Assembly (NCBI RefSeq): GCF_001559865.1
Contig: NZ_LOHE01000038.1
Location: 1 to 64,000, forward strand
Origin: Abyssisolibacter fermentans
GTDB lineage: Bacteria; Bacillota; Clostridia; Tissierellales; MCWD3
DNA: 64,000 nucleotides
Direction of reading: 5' to 3'
The position numbers and the translations under genes are program-made. Below the pieces are notes generated by a model that was not told where the DNA came from, did not search any database, and was given only the letters and a program-made list of their open reading frames with translations. Below are positions 49,524-58,542 of this stretch, one piece after another. Position 1 is the first letter of the stretch, and every line of letters starts with the position of its first letter.

Positions 49524-50456
49524 ATGGATAAGTTAGACATAGAAATATTTACAGCCGTTGTAAACGAAAGCAATATTCAGCGTGCGGCTAGTGTTCTGTA
49601 CCTATCGCCTTCGACTATAGGTACAAGACTTAAAATGCTTGAAAAAGAATTAGGAGTAGAATTAATATTTAGACAAAAAGGGAAAAGAGAAATTATATTA
49701 ACGCCAAAAGGTGAAGAATTTTTGCCTATTGCAAATAACCTTATTGCAAGTTTTAATGACTGTGAAAAGTTAAATAATAAATCTTTTAATCCTTATGTAA
49801 CTATTGCTACTATTGACAGTATGATCGGAGATGGACTAGCACCATTATATAAAAATATTATTTTTGATAATCCAAATTTCAAATTAGATTTACAATGTTA
49901 CCCTGCTGATATGATATATTCAATTGTTGAAAGAAGAAAAGCAGATATAGGCTTTGCATTATATGAGATAAAAAGTAAAGATTTAGATGTAAAGCCGATA
50001 GTAACTGACGAAATGGTTGTTGTATTATCTAAATATAGCAATATTACCAAATCTAAAATTCATACAAATGAATTAGACTCTGAACTGGAACTAAAAATAG
50101 GTAAAAATAATGAATTATATCGTGGCTGGGGACCTGAATTTAAAATGTGGCATGGAAAATATTTCGATCAAAATACAACAGCATTATTAACAACAACAAG
50201 TGTGTCATTTCTTAAATATTTTTTGGATGGAGGAAATTGCTGGGCATTATTACCTAAAGCAATAGCAGTATCACATCAGAAGCAATATGGATACAGGATT
50301 GTTGAACTTGAAAATCCTGCACCACCAAGAGTTGTTTATATGGCTACACACAAACAGCAAACATCTACTGCCCAAAGAAATATCGCTTTGTTCAATATTC
50401 AGTTGTATGCATATTTAGAAAAATTAAAAAGCCAAAATATAATTACTGTTTTATAA
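49524..50456 (+). CDS. LysR-family transcriptional regulator
   Basis: 310 residues: an N-terminal winged helix (NIQRAASVLYLSPSTIGTRL, then LEKELGVELIFRQKGKREI) and a periplasmic-binding-like effector domain (about 90-295). Divergent from the D-cysteine desulfhydrase-NhaC-TauE group with a 540-bp gap, the usual layout for LysR control. GGAG lies 8 nt before the ATG. The long gap holds only AT-rich DNA and a CCCTTTAGACAATG motif shared with 28381. Confidence 0.9.
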   Translation: MDKLDIEIFTAVVNESNIQRAASVLYLSPSTIGTRLKMLEKELGVELIFRQKGKREIILTPKGEEFLPIANNLIASFNDCEKLNNKSFNPYVTIATIDSMIGDGLAPLYKNIIFDNPNFKLDLQCYPADMIYSIVERRKADIGFALYEIKSKDLDVKPIVTDEMVVVLSKYSNITKSKIHTNELDSELELKIGKNNELYRGWGPEFKMWHGKYFDQNTTALLTTTSVSFLKYFLDGGNCWALLPKAIAVSHQKQYGYRIVELENPAPPRVVYMATHKQQTSTAQRNIALFNIQLYAYLEKLKSQNIITVL

Positions 50457-50464
50457 ATAAAAAT

Positions 50465-50515
50465 CATCGCCACCCGTAAAACGGGTGGTTTACTCTATCC
50501 CTATAAGGGGTTGTT
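50465..50515 (+). mobile_element. Solo IS200/IS605-like end (hairpin pair), copy 3
   Basis: CCACCCG-TAAAA-CGGGTGG followed by CCCTATAAGGGG, 9 bp beyond the LysR stop codon. It may also serve as the LysR terminator. Copies 1 and 2 lie at 37528 and 46347. Confidence 0.45.
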
Positions 50516-50617
50516 ATCCTGAAGGTTTGATGAATTTTTTCTTATAAATTAATATCTCTATCTTTATTATAACAATATAGAATTATGTGAAGAAACATGG
50601 GTCATTCCCTTGTTTTT

Positions 50618-51274
50618 TTAAGCCTTTAATCCCGTTTTATAAAACTTTATTAAATCATCAAGTACTTTTTTAATATCCTCTTCGTCAATTGGAAGACTGC
50701 CCGTTCCTTCTAAAACTATTTTACTATAAGAAAAATCAAACTTATGACTTATATAATCAGCCATCTCAATAGTTATTCGACTTACAAGAAAAGCAAGTAA
50801 TTCAAGATCAACATCCTTTCTTATCTGACCGTCTAATTGTGCTTGATAAATAAAATTTTTAACGAAGTCATCTGATTTTTTCATAATTTGTGAAGGAATA
50901 TCGCCAAGCTCATCATTATTCGTTTCATGAATAGCATTATATAATAATCTACTATATTTAATATGACTTAAATCAAATTGAGTACCAATAAGATTGAGCT
51001 GCTTATACATTTCAAAAAAATCTTTTTCCTCTGGGTCAATTGACTTACTAATATGGTTCAACTTTTCTTCGGAAACTAGGTCAAGCAAATATAAATAAAG
51101 GTCTTTCTTATTTTCGAAGTATTGATACATACTACCTTTTGATATACCAGCCTTTTCAACAATCCTACTTACTGATGCAGTTTTATAGTCGTACTTTGCA
51201 AATTCTTCCAAAGCATTATCTATAATTCTTTTTCTTTTATCTTCATTCAAATTAAAAAAAGTATCTTTTGGCAA
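50618..51274 (-). CDS. TetR-family regulator A of the divergent pair
   Basis: 218 residues from a TTG start at 51274. This start gives MPKDTFFNLNEDKRKRII, which aligns exactly with MPKNTFFNLDKEKRERII of the paralog at 51623, and AGGAG lies 8 nt upstream; the longer GTG start at 51283 lies inside the ribosome site. The helix-turn-helix is VSRIVEKAGISKGSMYQYFE. The C-terminal ligand domain differs from the paralog's. It faces a region with several ATGACT-type palindromes and probably represses the ABC operon. Confidence 0.85.
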   Translation of the reverse strand: MPKDTFFNLNEDKRKRIIDNALEEFAKYDYKTASVSRIVEKAGISKGSMYQYFENKKDLYLYLLDLVSEEKLNHISKSIDPEEKDFFEMYKQLNLIGTQFDLSHIKYSRLLYNAIHETNNDELGDIPSQIMKKSDDFVKNFIYQAQLDGQIRKDVDLELLAFLVSRITIEMADYISHKFDFSYSKIVLEGTGSLPIDEEDIKKVLDDLIKFYKTGLKA

Positions 51275-51289
51275 TTCAATCACTCCTAA

Positions 51290-51307
51290 TATGACTATAT
51301 AGTCGTA
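51290..51307. promoter_or_regulatory. TetR operator O1 (next to TetR A)
   Basis: TATGACTATATAGTCGTA is a near-perfect 18-bp palindrome that begins 16 bp upstream of the TTG start and overlaps the ribosome-site region of TetR A. It matches O2 at 51429. Confidence 0.7.
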
Positions 51308-51428
51308 ATTATAGTACTTATAACACCTACTGTCAATAGATAAGATTTATTCACCCAAGTATATATATTCAATCAATTCATCTATCTAAATTAATCTTTT
51401 TTTATAGTATACCTCACTTTGATTTTTT

Positions 51429-51446
51429 TATGACTATTGAGTCATA
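51429..51446. promoter_or_regulatory. TetR operator O2
   Basis: TATGACTATTGAGTCATA, an 18-bp palindrome with the same half-site ATGACT, centred about 30 bp upstream of the -35 box at 51464. Confidence 0.7.
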
Positions 51447-51463
51447 TTTTTTAGCATAATCTA

Positions 51464-51541
51464 TTGACAGCTATAATAGAATATGTTAGTATGTGACTAA
51501 CAAGTCGTATGACCTATTAGTCACATGACTCATGAGTCTTA
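51464..51541 (+). promoter_or_regulatory. Strong promoter overlapped by operators O3-O5
   Basis: TTGACA (51464-51469), 17 bp and TAGTAT (51487-51492) form a sigma-A promoter. Three more half-site pairs overlap or follow it: around 51493-51507 (GTGACTaacaAGTC), 51509-51526 (ATGACCtattAGTCACAT) and 51525-51541 (ATGACTCATGAGTCTTA). TetR binding here would block transcription of TetR B and the ABC genes. Confidence 0.75.
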
Positions 51542-51622
51542 AATCTATTAAGCACAAATACTAAATGTTACTAAATTCAATTTTAATCTATTTTTCAATA
51601 ATTTATGAAAGGAACTAAAAGG

Positions 51623-52243
51623 ATGCCTAAGAATACTTTTTTTAACTTAGATAAGGAAAAAAGGGAAAGAATCATAGGTATTGCAATTAAAGAATTTGCA
51701 GCTAAGGGCTATAAAAAAAGTTCAATACAATCTATAGCTAATAATTCATCAGTTGCAAAAGGTAGTATGTATCAATACTTTGAAAGCAAAAATGAGCTCT
51801 ATCTATATATAATTGATTTAGCAATTCAAATTAAGATTGATTATATGTCTACATTAATAAAAGAAAATCAAAGTCTTTCTTACTTTGAGCTAATGGAAAA
51901 GATGCTATTAACTAGTTTTAATTATTATACAGACTACCCTGACCTATATCAAATTTATCAAACTATCCATAATGAAATACTTGAGGATATTAATATTGAA
52001 ATTAATGAAAAAATAAACGAATTAGGTCATAAATATAATAAACAATTACTTATAAAAGCTCTAGAAAATAAAGAAGTTAGAAATGATCTTAGTATAGATC
52101 TAGCTAGTTTTATGGTACATGGTTTATTAAAAAATTTTGGTACCTTTTTAATAAATAAAGAGCGCTTTAAGTCTGATGATGAATGGGGTAAATATGTTTA
52201 TCAATTTATAGAGTTATTAAGAAGTGGTTTAAAATCAACTTAG
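51623..52243 (+). CDS. TetR-family regulator B of the divergent pair
   Basis: 206 residues from the ATG at 51623 (AAAGGA 9 nt upstream); an ATG at 51605 has no site. The helix-turn-helix SIQSIANNSSVAKGSMYQYFE closely resembles that of TetR A, so the two likely recognise the same operators. It is cotranscribed with the ABC exporter genes that start 96 bp later. Two paralogous repressors sharing operators could integrate two ligands. Confidence 0.85.
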   Translation: MPKNTFFNLDKEKRERIIGIAIKEFAAKGYKKSSIQSIANNSSVAKGSMYQYFESKNELYLYIIDLAIQIKIDYMSTLIKENQSLSYFELMEKMLLTSFNYYTDYPDLYQIYQTIHNEILEDINIEINEKINELGHKYNKQLLIKALENKEVRNDLSIDLASFMVHGLLKNFGTFLINKERFKSDDEWGKYVYQFIELLRSGLKST

Positions 52244-52339
52244 GTTAACTCAATAAATTAATAAAAAATATATACACATATTATGATAATATCTATAATA
52301 TTTTCTTAAATATGTGTTAATTGTAAGAGGGGGATCGAT

Positions 52340-53194
52340 ATGATCGAAGTAAAAAAATTATATCATGATTATGTAGGTAAAGGCGATTATTCAGTTAAGA
52401 ATGTTTCATTCGAAATTGAAAAGGGAGAGATTTTTGGTTTCTTAGGACCTAGTGGAGCTGGTAAAAGTACTGTTCAAAACATAATGACAGGTCTTTTAGA
52501 ACTACAAAAAGGTGAAATTTTGTATGACAATCAATCTGTTAAAAATATTAAATCGAAATTCTTTAACAAGATAGGCGTATCCTTCGAACATCCTAATCTA
52601 TATACTAAATTAACGGGATATGAAAATTTAAAATATTTTGCTGGTTTATTTCAAGTGCCAACACAAGACCCTATGAAATTACTAGATATGGTTGGTCTTA
52701 AGCATGCTTCAAACAAGAAATCATCTGCTTATTCTAAAGGCATGAAACAGAGATTAGTCTTTGCAAGATCTCTCGTAAACAATCCAGAAATACTATTTCT
52801 TGACGAACCATTATCTGGGCTTGATCCAAGTACAGCCAGTAAAATAAAAGATTTAATCATTAAAAAGAAAAAAGACGGTTGTACTATATTTCTGACTACT
52901 CATAATATGTTTGTTGCAGATGAATTATGTGACAGAGTAGCATTTATTAACGATGGAAAAATCGTTTCACTGGATTCACCTAGAAACCTTAAGCTTCAGT
53001 ACGGTCAGAAATCAGTTAAATTAGAATATGTGAAGGATAGCAAAGTATTTAATGAAATTCTTTTCCTAGAAAACGAAAACGATAAAAAGACATTCCATGA
53101 CTTAGTGGAAAGTCAAAATATCCAAACAATACATTCTCAGGAAGCTACTCTTGAACAGATTTTCATTAAATTAACTGGTAGGGGGCTTGAATAA
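52340..53194 (+). CDS. ABC exporter ATP-binding protein
   Basis: 284 residues: Walker A GPSGAGKST, a degenerate signature YSKGMKQRL, Walker B ILFLDEPLSGLD and H-loop TTHNM. It energises export by the two permeases downstream. The stop codon overlaps the next start (ATG within TAATG), so translation is coupled. The family exports drugs, peptides or lipids; the two TetR genes suggest a toxic substrate. Confidence 0.92.
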   Translation: MIEVKKLYHDYVGKGDYSVKNVSFEIEKGEIFGFLGPSGAGKSTVQNIMTGLLELQKGEILYDNQSVKNIKSKFFNKIGVSFEHPNLYTKLTGYENLKYFAGLFQVPTQDPMKLLDMVGLKHASNKKSSAYSKGMKQRLVFARSLVNNPEILFLDEPLSGLDPSTASKIKDLIIKKKKDGCTIFLTTHNMFVADELCDRVAFINDGKIVSLDSPRNLKLQYGQKSVKLEYVKDSKVFNEILFLENENDKKTFHDLVESQNIQTIHSQEATLEQIFIKLTGRGLE

Positions 53195-54240
53195 TGTTTA
53201 GTAGATTTATCAATTTGCTAAAACAAGATATAAAAGTGACCATTCGCAACTACTTTCATTTTGTAATCTTATTTTTAGCTACATTAATGATTATTCTCAT
53301 AAACTTTGTAATACCTAAAAATGTTAAATTAACTCCTAATGAAGTATTTTTTGATAATTCAGAGGGTAAAGTTCTTGAGAATTATTTAATTAAGCAAGGT
53401 ATAGATGAGACTCGAATTTTCCAGAGTCGCGAGGAATTAGAAAAAGAAGTAGAAAAAAACAACAACTCAATTGGTATCATTATGGAAGGAGCTTTAGATA
53501 ATGCACAATTTATTATTATACATCAAGGCTCAGAATCTCCAGAAATTCTAAATGTATTAGATTCAACCATAGAATCTACTTTGGATAAAATAAGGAATTC
53601 TGTAGAAACAAACAATTTTAGAGTTGATTACCTACGTTCAAAAACTGAACCTATACCATTCAATAAAAATATGATTCCTGTTATTATAGTAACGGAAGCA
53701 GTTATGCTAGGATTTTTCCTGATTTCAGTTATGGTATTTCAAGAAAAAGAAGAAGGTAGTGTAAAAGCATATCGTGTAAGTCCTGGAGGAACGTTAGAAT
53801 ATGTTCTTTCTAAGGCTGTAGTGAATGTTATATTAGCGGTAATATATTCAGGGTTAGTAATACTTTTTACAATGGGTTTTAGCGTTAACTATTTGTCCAT
53901 ATTCTTAATTGTCATTTTGTCTAGTTTCTTAATGACATTAGTAGGTTTATCAGTAAGTGTTTTCTTTAAAAACCTACAAGAATTCTTATTTGTAGGAGTA
54001 TTTATTATCGCAGTAGCAGGTTTTCCTTTGACTTCCTACCTAAGCCCATCCTTTGCTCCATCATTTATTACTTGGCTTCCTGCATATCCAGTGCTTTTTG
54101 GACTTAGAGAAGTTCTTTTTCCTTCAGGGAAAAGTGATTTTGTAACATCCTTAAACTTAATATTGTTGGCTGAATGCGCAGTATTTCTTGTGATAAGCTA
54201 CCTAACTACTCACAAAAAGCTCATGAAGGAGGGAAAGTAG
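53194..54240 (+). CDS. ABC-2 type permease 1
   Basis: 348 residues: one N-terminal membrane helix, a long extracytoplasmic region (about 45-165) and a C-terminal cluster of five or six helices with the ABC-2 motif EKEEGSVKAYRVSP. It pairs with the next permease and the ATPase. Start overlaps the ATPase stop; next gene starts 1 bp after its stop. Confidence 0.9.
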   Translation: MFSRFINLLKQDIKVTIRNYFHFVILFLATLMIILINFVIPKNVKLTPNEVFFDNSEGKVLENYLIKQGIDETRIFQSREELEKEVEKNNNSIGIIMEGALDNAQFIIIHQGSESPEILNVLDSTIESTLDKIRNSVETNNFRVDYLRSKTEPIPFNKNMIPVIIVTEAVMLGFFLISVMVFQEKEEGSVKAYRVSPGGTLEYVLSKAVVNVILAVIYSGLVILFTMGFSVNYLSIFLIVILSSFLMTLVGLSVSVFFKNLQEFLFVGVFIIAVAGFPLTSYLSPSFAPSFITWLPAYPVLFGLREVLFPSGKSDFVTSLNLILLAECAVFLVISYLTTHKKLMKEGK

Positions 54241-54241
54241 T

Positions 54242-55243
54242 ATGATAAAAAGGATATTTAATTTAATTAGTAAGGAAAAGACTAGTCTTTTTAGAAACAA
54301 CATGGTAATCTATGCTATTTTATTTCCAATACTACTTGCTTTTGTAATGAGAATGTTTCTCCCTAGTATGGAAAGTATGAAATTAAGTGTAGCAGTAGAT
54401 TCAAGTATAGATACAAATTTTATTAATGAACTAAGAAACTTTGGAAATGTAGAACAGTTCGATAACTATAATGATCTTCAAAAAAGAATTGAAAAACCGG
54501 ATGATATATGTGGAATAACTAAAAAAGATAATCAATATGTAGTTATTCTTGAAGGAAATGAAGCTGGAGAAGCTAAAGAGATTGCTAGTTCGCTTATGAA
54601 TATGATTCTTTCTGAAAAACCTAAGGCTCAATTTGAACATATAAGCCTACAAAAAACCAGTTCGAAAAATAAGGAAATTACAGCAAGTTTGTTACTATTA
54701 ACTTCAATCTTAATTGGTGGTTTTATGATAGGGTTAAGTATTGTTGAAGAAAAAGAAAGTAAATCTATCAGAGCCTTAGCCGTATCTCCAATCAAGATGT
54801 TTGACTTTGTTGTATCACATACAATTATATGTTCTATAACTAGTATTGTCCTATCAGTTCTTTCCGTTTTTATTCTAATGGGGACTAATGTAAATTATGG
54901 ACAGATCATTATTGCATCGCTTGCTACAACAGGAATAGGAGTTATCTTAGGATATTTAATTGGCTTACTAGCTGATAATCTAATATCCTCAATTGCAGTA
55001 ATTAAAGTTTTATTATTTACTTTTATCGGAGTTGCATTTGGATCTCTCTTTGTACCACAAAATCTTCATTGGGTATTTTATATATTCCCACATTATTGGG
55101 GATTTCAATCCTATATGAATATATTTAGTAGTGAACCGCTAAATATTAGCTTTGCCACTTCTTGTGGTATTGCCTTTATTTACAGTGTCCTTGTGTTACT
55201 TATTTTGACCCATATGATGAAAAAGAAATTAAAATTTAGATAG
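54242..55243 (+). CDS. ABC-2 type permease 2
   Basis: 333 residues with the same architecture as permease 1: N-terminal helix, exposed domain and about six C-terminal helices, and motif EEKESKSIRALAVSPIKMFD. The two permeases form the transmembrane channel. A small membrane-protein gene follows 12 bp later. Confidence 0.9.
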   Translation: MIKRIFNLISKEKTSLFRNNMVIYAILFPILLAFVMRMFLPSMESMKLSVAVDSSIDTNFINELRNFGNVEQFDNYNDLQKRIEKPDDICGITKKDNQYVVILEGNEAGEAKEIASSLMNMILSEKPKAQFEHISLQKTSSKNKEITASLLLLTSILIGGFMIGLSIVEEKESKSIRALAVSPIKMFDFVVSHTIICSITSIVLSVLSVFILMGTNVNYGQIIIASLATTGIGVILGYLIGLLADNLISSIAVIKVLLFTFIGVAFGSLFVPQNLHWVFYIFPHYWGFQSYMNIFSSEPLNISFATSCGIAFIYSVLVLLILTHMMKKKLKFR

Positions 55244-55255
55244 GAGGTGAAAGAT

Positions 55256-55384
55256 TTGCCTTGGTGGGGTTGGTTAATTATCGGTATTGCTGTGGTTGTT
55301 ATAGTACCAATTAAGATTAAAATAATGAAAAAACTAATATCAAAGAAAAAAGAAGATAATGAAGAAAATATTAAAGATTTTTAG
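55256..55384 (+). CDS. 42-residue membrane microprotein of the ABC operon
   Basis: A TTG start lies 7 nt after AGGAGGTG, the strongest ribosome site in the operon. The product begins MPWWGWLIIGIAVVVIVPIK and continues with a Lys- and Glu/Asp-rich tail of 22 residues, ending NIKDF. One membrane helix with a positively charged cytoplasmic tail is predicted. It may be a regulatory or stabilising subunit of the exporter. No homologous family is recognised. Confidence 0.75.
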   Translation: MPWWGWLIIGIAVVVIVPIKIKIMKKLISKKKEDNEENIKDF

Positions 55385-55519
55385 AAATACGACTTATCAC
55401 ATGACATTTAGCCAGATTATTCATAATAAATTAAATACTTTTTTTAATAAAGCTCATTCTACGATGAGTAAGCGATTCACATAAAATCACAAATTTTAGT
55501 TCTCTGCTTATGTTTAGAT

Positions 55520-55634
55520 GATATCCATTAAATTTTCGACATACCAACTGGGTATGCCTTCGAATTCAATGAAATCTTCTAATTCAGAAATTTATAGCAT
55601 ATTATGGGGAGTTATATGTATAATCAGGGTTAAT
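55520..55634 (-). repeat. Decayed coding tail, copy 2 (inverted relative to 21634-21747)
   Basis: On the minus strand it encodes ELEDFIEFEGIPSWYVENL then MDII-stop, with a stop 3 codons before ELED. Here the tail continues to its own TAA without the structured element that follows copy 1. The rest of 55385-55992 contains a decayed frame near 55713-55760 and no complete gene. Confidence 0.5.
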
Positions 55635-55992
55635 TAAATACAAATCACAATATTTGTGGCTATATAATTTTAGATATATAGCCACAATCTATTAAAGACG
55701 AAGGGACAAGGTGATGGATAAACAATTACAAAAAATTATTTAAGAAAATTATATGGTTATAGTAGGAAAATTTCACCTAATGGTCAGACAAAATAAAAAG
55801 AAATATTATATGCGTTAAATGAGATAAAAAGGTTTACCATGAATCAATTGGTAAAAGTAACTGAAGCAAATAAGTATGTCGTAGAGAAAACATAATAGAC
55901 AATAAACTTGTCCCCGTAAAAAACAATGGTAAGTTTATAAGTTTTAAAAAAATTAAATAAGAATCTAGTCTTTACCATTTTGAATAAGAAAA

Positions 55993-56029
55993 AACTCACC
56001 TTTCAACTAGTATTGCTGTTAGGTGAGTT
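55993..56029 (-). terminator. Terminator of the laccase gene
   Basis: AACTCACCT (55993-56001) pairs with AGGTGAGTT (56021-56029). On the minus strand the stem is followed by TTTT. It lies 40 bp past the stop codon. Confidence 0.8.
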
Positions 56030-56068
56030 AAATACTTAGATTCACTCAATCATAGAATGAAGTACTTG

Positions 56069-58276
56069 CTAACATTTTTTTCTTATACATATTTTGATAA
56101 TATCTTTTGTTACAAACTTATAAGCTACTTCCTCATTTGTAACACAATTTGTTCCAAAACTTTGCGCACGAGCGAAAACCTCACATAACAAGGACTTGCC
56201 TGTAATAACGAAAGAATCTCCTTTATTTGCGTCTTCTCGGTCAATTATACACTGAAACGGAATATCATCAATTATTGTATTTGGTTCTTTATCTCCGTTA
56301 TCCATAACAGCAGTATAAGTTATTGTCCTTCTAATAAAACCGTTGATAACAACTTTTTCAGGACATACCACTTCAATATCTGCAAATACTTTATTTTTAT
56401 GAACAATAGGAGCATTCTTTAATGCAGGTGGAACTAACTGCGTTCCTCCTTCAACAACAACCTGACAACAAGTTTGAGGGTTTGGTAACATAATAGGTAA
56501 CCCTATAACCTTGAAAGGTCTCATCATTTCATTGTCTTCATGATCTAGAATATGGCAATGCCATACATAACCAGGACCAAAGGTAGGATCAAATGGATAT
56601 AGATTTACACCAGGTTTTACTTTTTTAGGATTCACATTCTGAGGTGCAAAACGTACTTTTATTCGAGTAACTTGACCTGGATTCATTATTACAGTATCCT
56701 TCCACCCACGTTCATTCAAATTTGGGTCAATTGGATTACCTTGTAGATATGGTTCTAGAGGTAATGGTATCGTTGGATGACTAAGAGGTGGTTCTCCATT
56801 CAGCAGAATCCAGTCTTCCTCATATCTTTCAGCATCTAAATTTTGACGATTATCAAGAAGGAACTGTACTAAGTGCAAATGAATAGGATGTGAATCTTCT
56901 GTAAGGTTAACAATCTCCCATTCTTCTGTTGATCCTACCATAGGTAATTCAGAGATAGGAGCTCCCCACTTCTGTCCATCCAGCAACACTTCAATTGGCC
57001 CTCCAGGTCCCATTACTTCAATTAGGGTTAATACCCTGTGTTTGTCTGGTATAAATACAGGTATATCATTCAGTTCTGCAGGAAGGTTATTTGGTGGAAT
57101 TACATTTGTATCGAGTACTGTAAACTGCATGATTTGTCCAACCGTGTCTGGATCTACTGGATCTCCATCTGGGAAAGGAATATTTGCATCGTTACGAAGA
57201 ATAATAGTCGTTCCAGGGTCTACTATTGAGAAATCAATCACTATATCAGCACGCTCTCCCGGTCCAATTAAAAGTTCAGTTAACGTCACAGGGAATGGTA
57301 AGAAACCTCCATCAGAACCAATCTGTATGAAAGACTGATCATTTGATAGTTTCAAGTTATAAAAACGTGCATTAGATCCATTAAGCAACCTGAACCTGTA
57401 TTGTCTACGTTCTACATTTAAATTTGGCCATACTACTCCATTTACCATAATAACATCGCCAACAAACTCAGGAATCCAATATGGATGAATATCTGGGTTC
57501 ACACCATTTGTTGGGAACAACAATGAACCATCTTCATTAAATGAACGATCTTGAATCACGATAGGAATTTCATACGGACCACTAGGAAGAAGAGGTTCTA
57601 TTGGATTTTTAGGATCTCTCAGTAAATAAAATCCTGCAAGTCCTGCATATACATTCAGACGTGTAATTCCGAGTGAATGGTCATGATACCAGAGAGTAGT
57701 AGGTTCCTGTTGATTAGGATAATTCGTACGCGAGGTAGAAAACGCAGGACCTTTCTTTTCCTCTCCAGCAGTAAACCACGAATCTGGTCCACCATCAGAA
57801 TCAGACCGAACTTCTCCACCATGAAGATGAGTAACAATAGGAACCGGACTCTGTGCTAAGGGGAATCCAGGGGGAAATGGCGGAAATGGTGGTAGAGGTC
57901 TTGGTATATTATTGGGATTTGCCCAATGTATAGTAGGGTCTACTGCTAGCAAATGTGGTTCTATAAGATTATTTACCCACTGCACATTAACAGGGATATC
58001 CCGAATAGCTTCAAACGTGGCACCAGGAGAATTACGGAAACAAACTGGTTCACCAGTATTGGAATCTTCAATAATACCTTCATACCCCCATACAGTTGTT
58101 TTAGGAAATTTAGATGGAAGAATTTGTTGCTTAAATTCCGTCACTGTAATTGTATAATTATGACTTATTTCTTCATCTGTAACTGGGTCAGTTACTATCG
58201 TTGGTTTATATACAGGAGGAATAACTAATTGATTAACATATTTAGGAATTATGCTAGGATCTAAAGGTTTAGCCAC
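56069..58276 (-). CDS. Spore-coat-type multicopper oxidase (CotA-like) fused to a SPOCS/DUF3794 domain
   Basis: 735 residues from a GTG start (AGGAGG 7 nt upstream). Residues 1-600 are a CotA-type laccase: copper motifs HLHGG, LWYHDHSLGITRLN, HPIHLHLVQF and the T1-site HCHILDHEDNEMMRPF. The last ~115 residues (from VFADIEVVCPEKVVINGFIR to the end) match the DUF3794/SPOCS domain of spore-coat proteins such as SipL: ITYTAV, DDIPFQCIIDREDANKGD, DIIKICIRK. Laccases oxidise phenols or Mn/Fe using O2. The fusion would attach the enzyme to the coat; a sigma-K-like promoter supports late mother-cell expression. Family assignments are firm; the fusion's role is inferred. Confidence 0.88.
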   Translation of the reverse strand: MAKPLDPSIIPKYVNQLVIPPVYKPTIVTDPVTDEEISHNYTITVTEFKQQILPSKFPKTTVWGYEGIIEDSNTGEPVCFRNSPGATFEAIRDIPVNVQWVNNLIEPHLLAVDPTIHWANPNNIPRPLPPFPPFPPGFPLAQSPVPIVTHLHGGEVRSDSDGGPDSWFTAGEEKKGPAFSTSRTNYPNQQEPTTLWYHDHSLGITRLNVYAGLAGFYLLRDPKNPIEPLLPSGPYEIPIVIQDRSFNEDGSLLFPTNGVNPDIHPYWIPEFVGDVIMVNGVVWPNLNVERRQYRFRLLNGSNARFYNLKLSNDQSFIQIGSDGGFLPFPVTLTELLIGPGERADIVIDFSIVDPGTTIILRNDANIPFPDGDPVDPDTVGQIMQFTVLDTNVIPPNNLPAELNDIPVFIPDKHRVLTLIEVMGPGGPIEVLLDGQKWGAPISELPMVGSTEEWEIVNLTEDSHPIHLHLVQFLLDNRQNLDAERYEEDWILLNGEPPLSHPTIPLPLEPYLQGNPIDPNLNERGWKDTVIMNPGQVTRIKVRFAPQNVNPKKVKPGVNLYPFDPTFGPGYVWHCHILDHEDNEMMRPFKVIGLPIMLPNPQTCCQVVVEGGTQLVPPALKNAPIVHKNKVFADIEVVCPEKVVINGFIRRTITYTAVMDNGDKEPNTIIDDIPFQCIIDREDANKGDSFVITGKSLLCEVFARAQSFGTNCVTNEEVAYKFVTKDIIKICIRKKC

Positions 58277-58341
58277 CTAATCGCCTCCTTTCTATTTTGT
58301 ATGTTTTTTTTCAAGCGAAAAGTAATTGGCAACCTTACTTT

Positions 58342-58368
58342 TATTATATGAACAACACTTCCAAAAGT
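58342..58368 (-). promoter_or_regulatory. Sigma-K-like promoter of the spore-coat laccase
   Basis: On the minus strand CATATAATA (58350-58342) fits the -10 consensus CATANNNTA, and AC lies 16 nt upstream (58368-58367). Transcription would start about 60 nt before the GTG. It is a short consensus, so the match alone is moderate evidence. The 99-codon frame over 58261-58560 is rejected because it covers this promoter. Confidence 0.5.
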
Positions 58369-58507
58369 GATAAGGAGAAGGACGAAAGACAGATACATTA
58401 CTATAAAGTTCATGTATAATATTATTGATGTGGGGTGAAAGAGGTGCCAAGATAATCGAGGAAAAAAAAATAAACAGTCATAAACATATAATATTAAAAG
58501 GAATAAA

Positions 58508-58542
58508 TCGGCAGGCACTAAACCTTTCTCTATGCCTGCCGA
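58508..58542 (-). terminator. Terminator of the tandem GNAT gene
   Basis: TCGGCAGGCA (58508-58517) pairs perfectly with TGCCTGCCGA (58533-58542). On the minus strand it is followed by TTTATTCCTTTT. It begins 19 bp past the GNAT stop codon. Confidence 0.75.
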
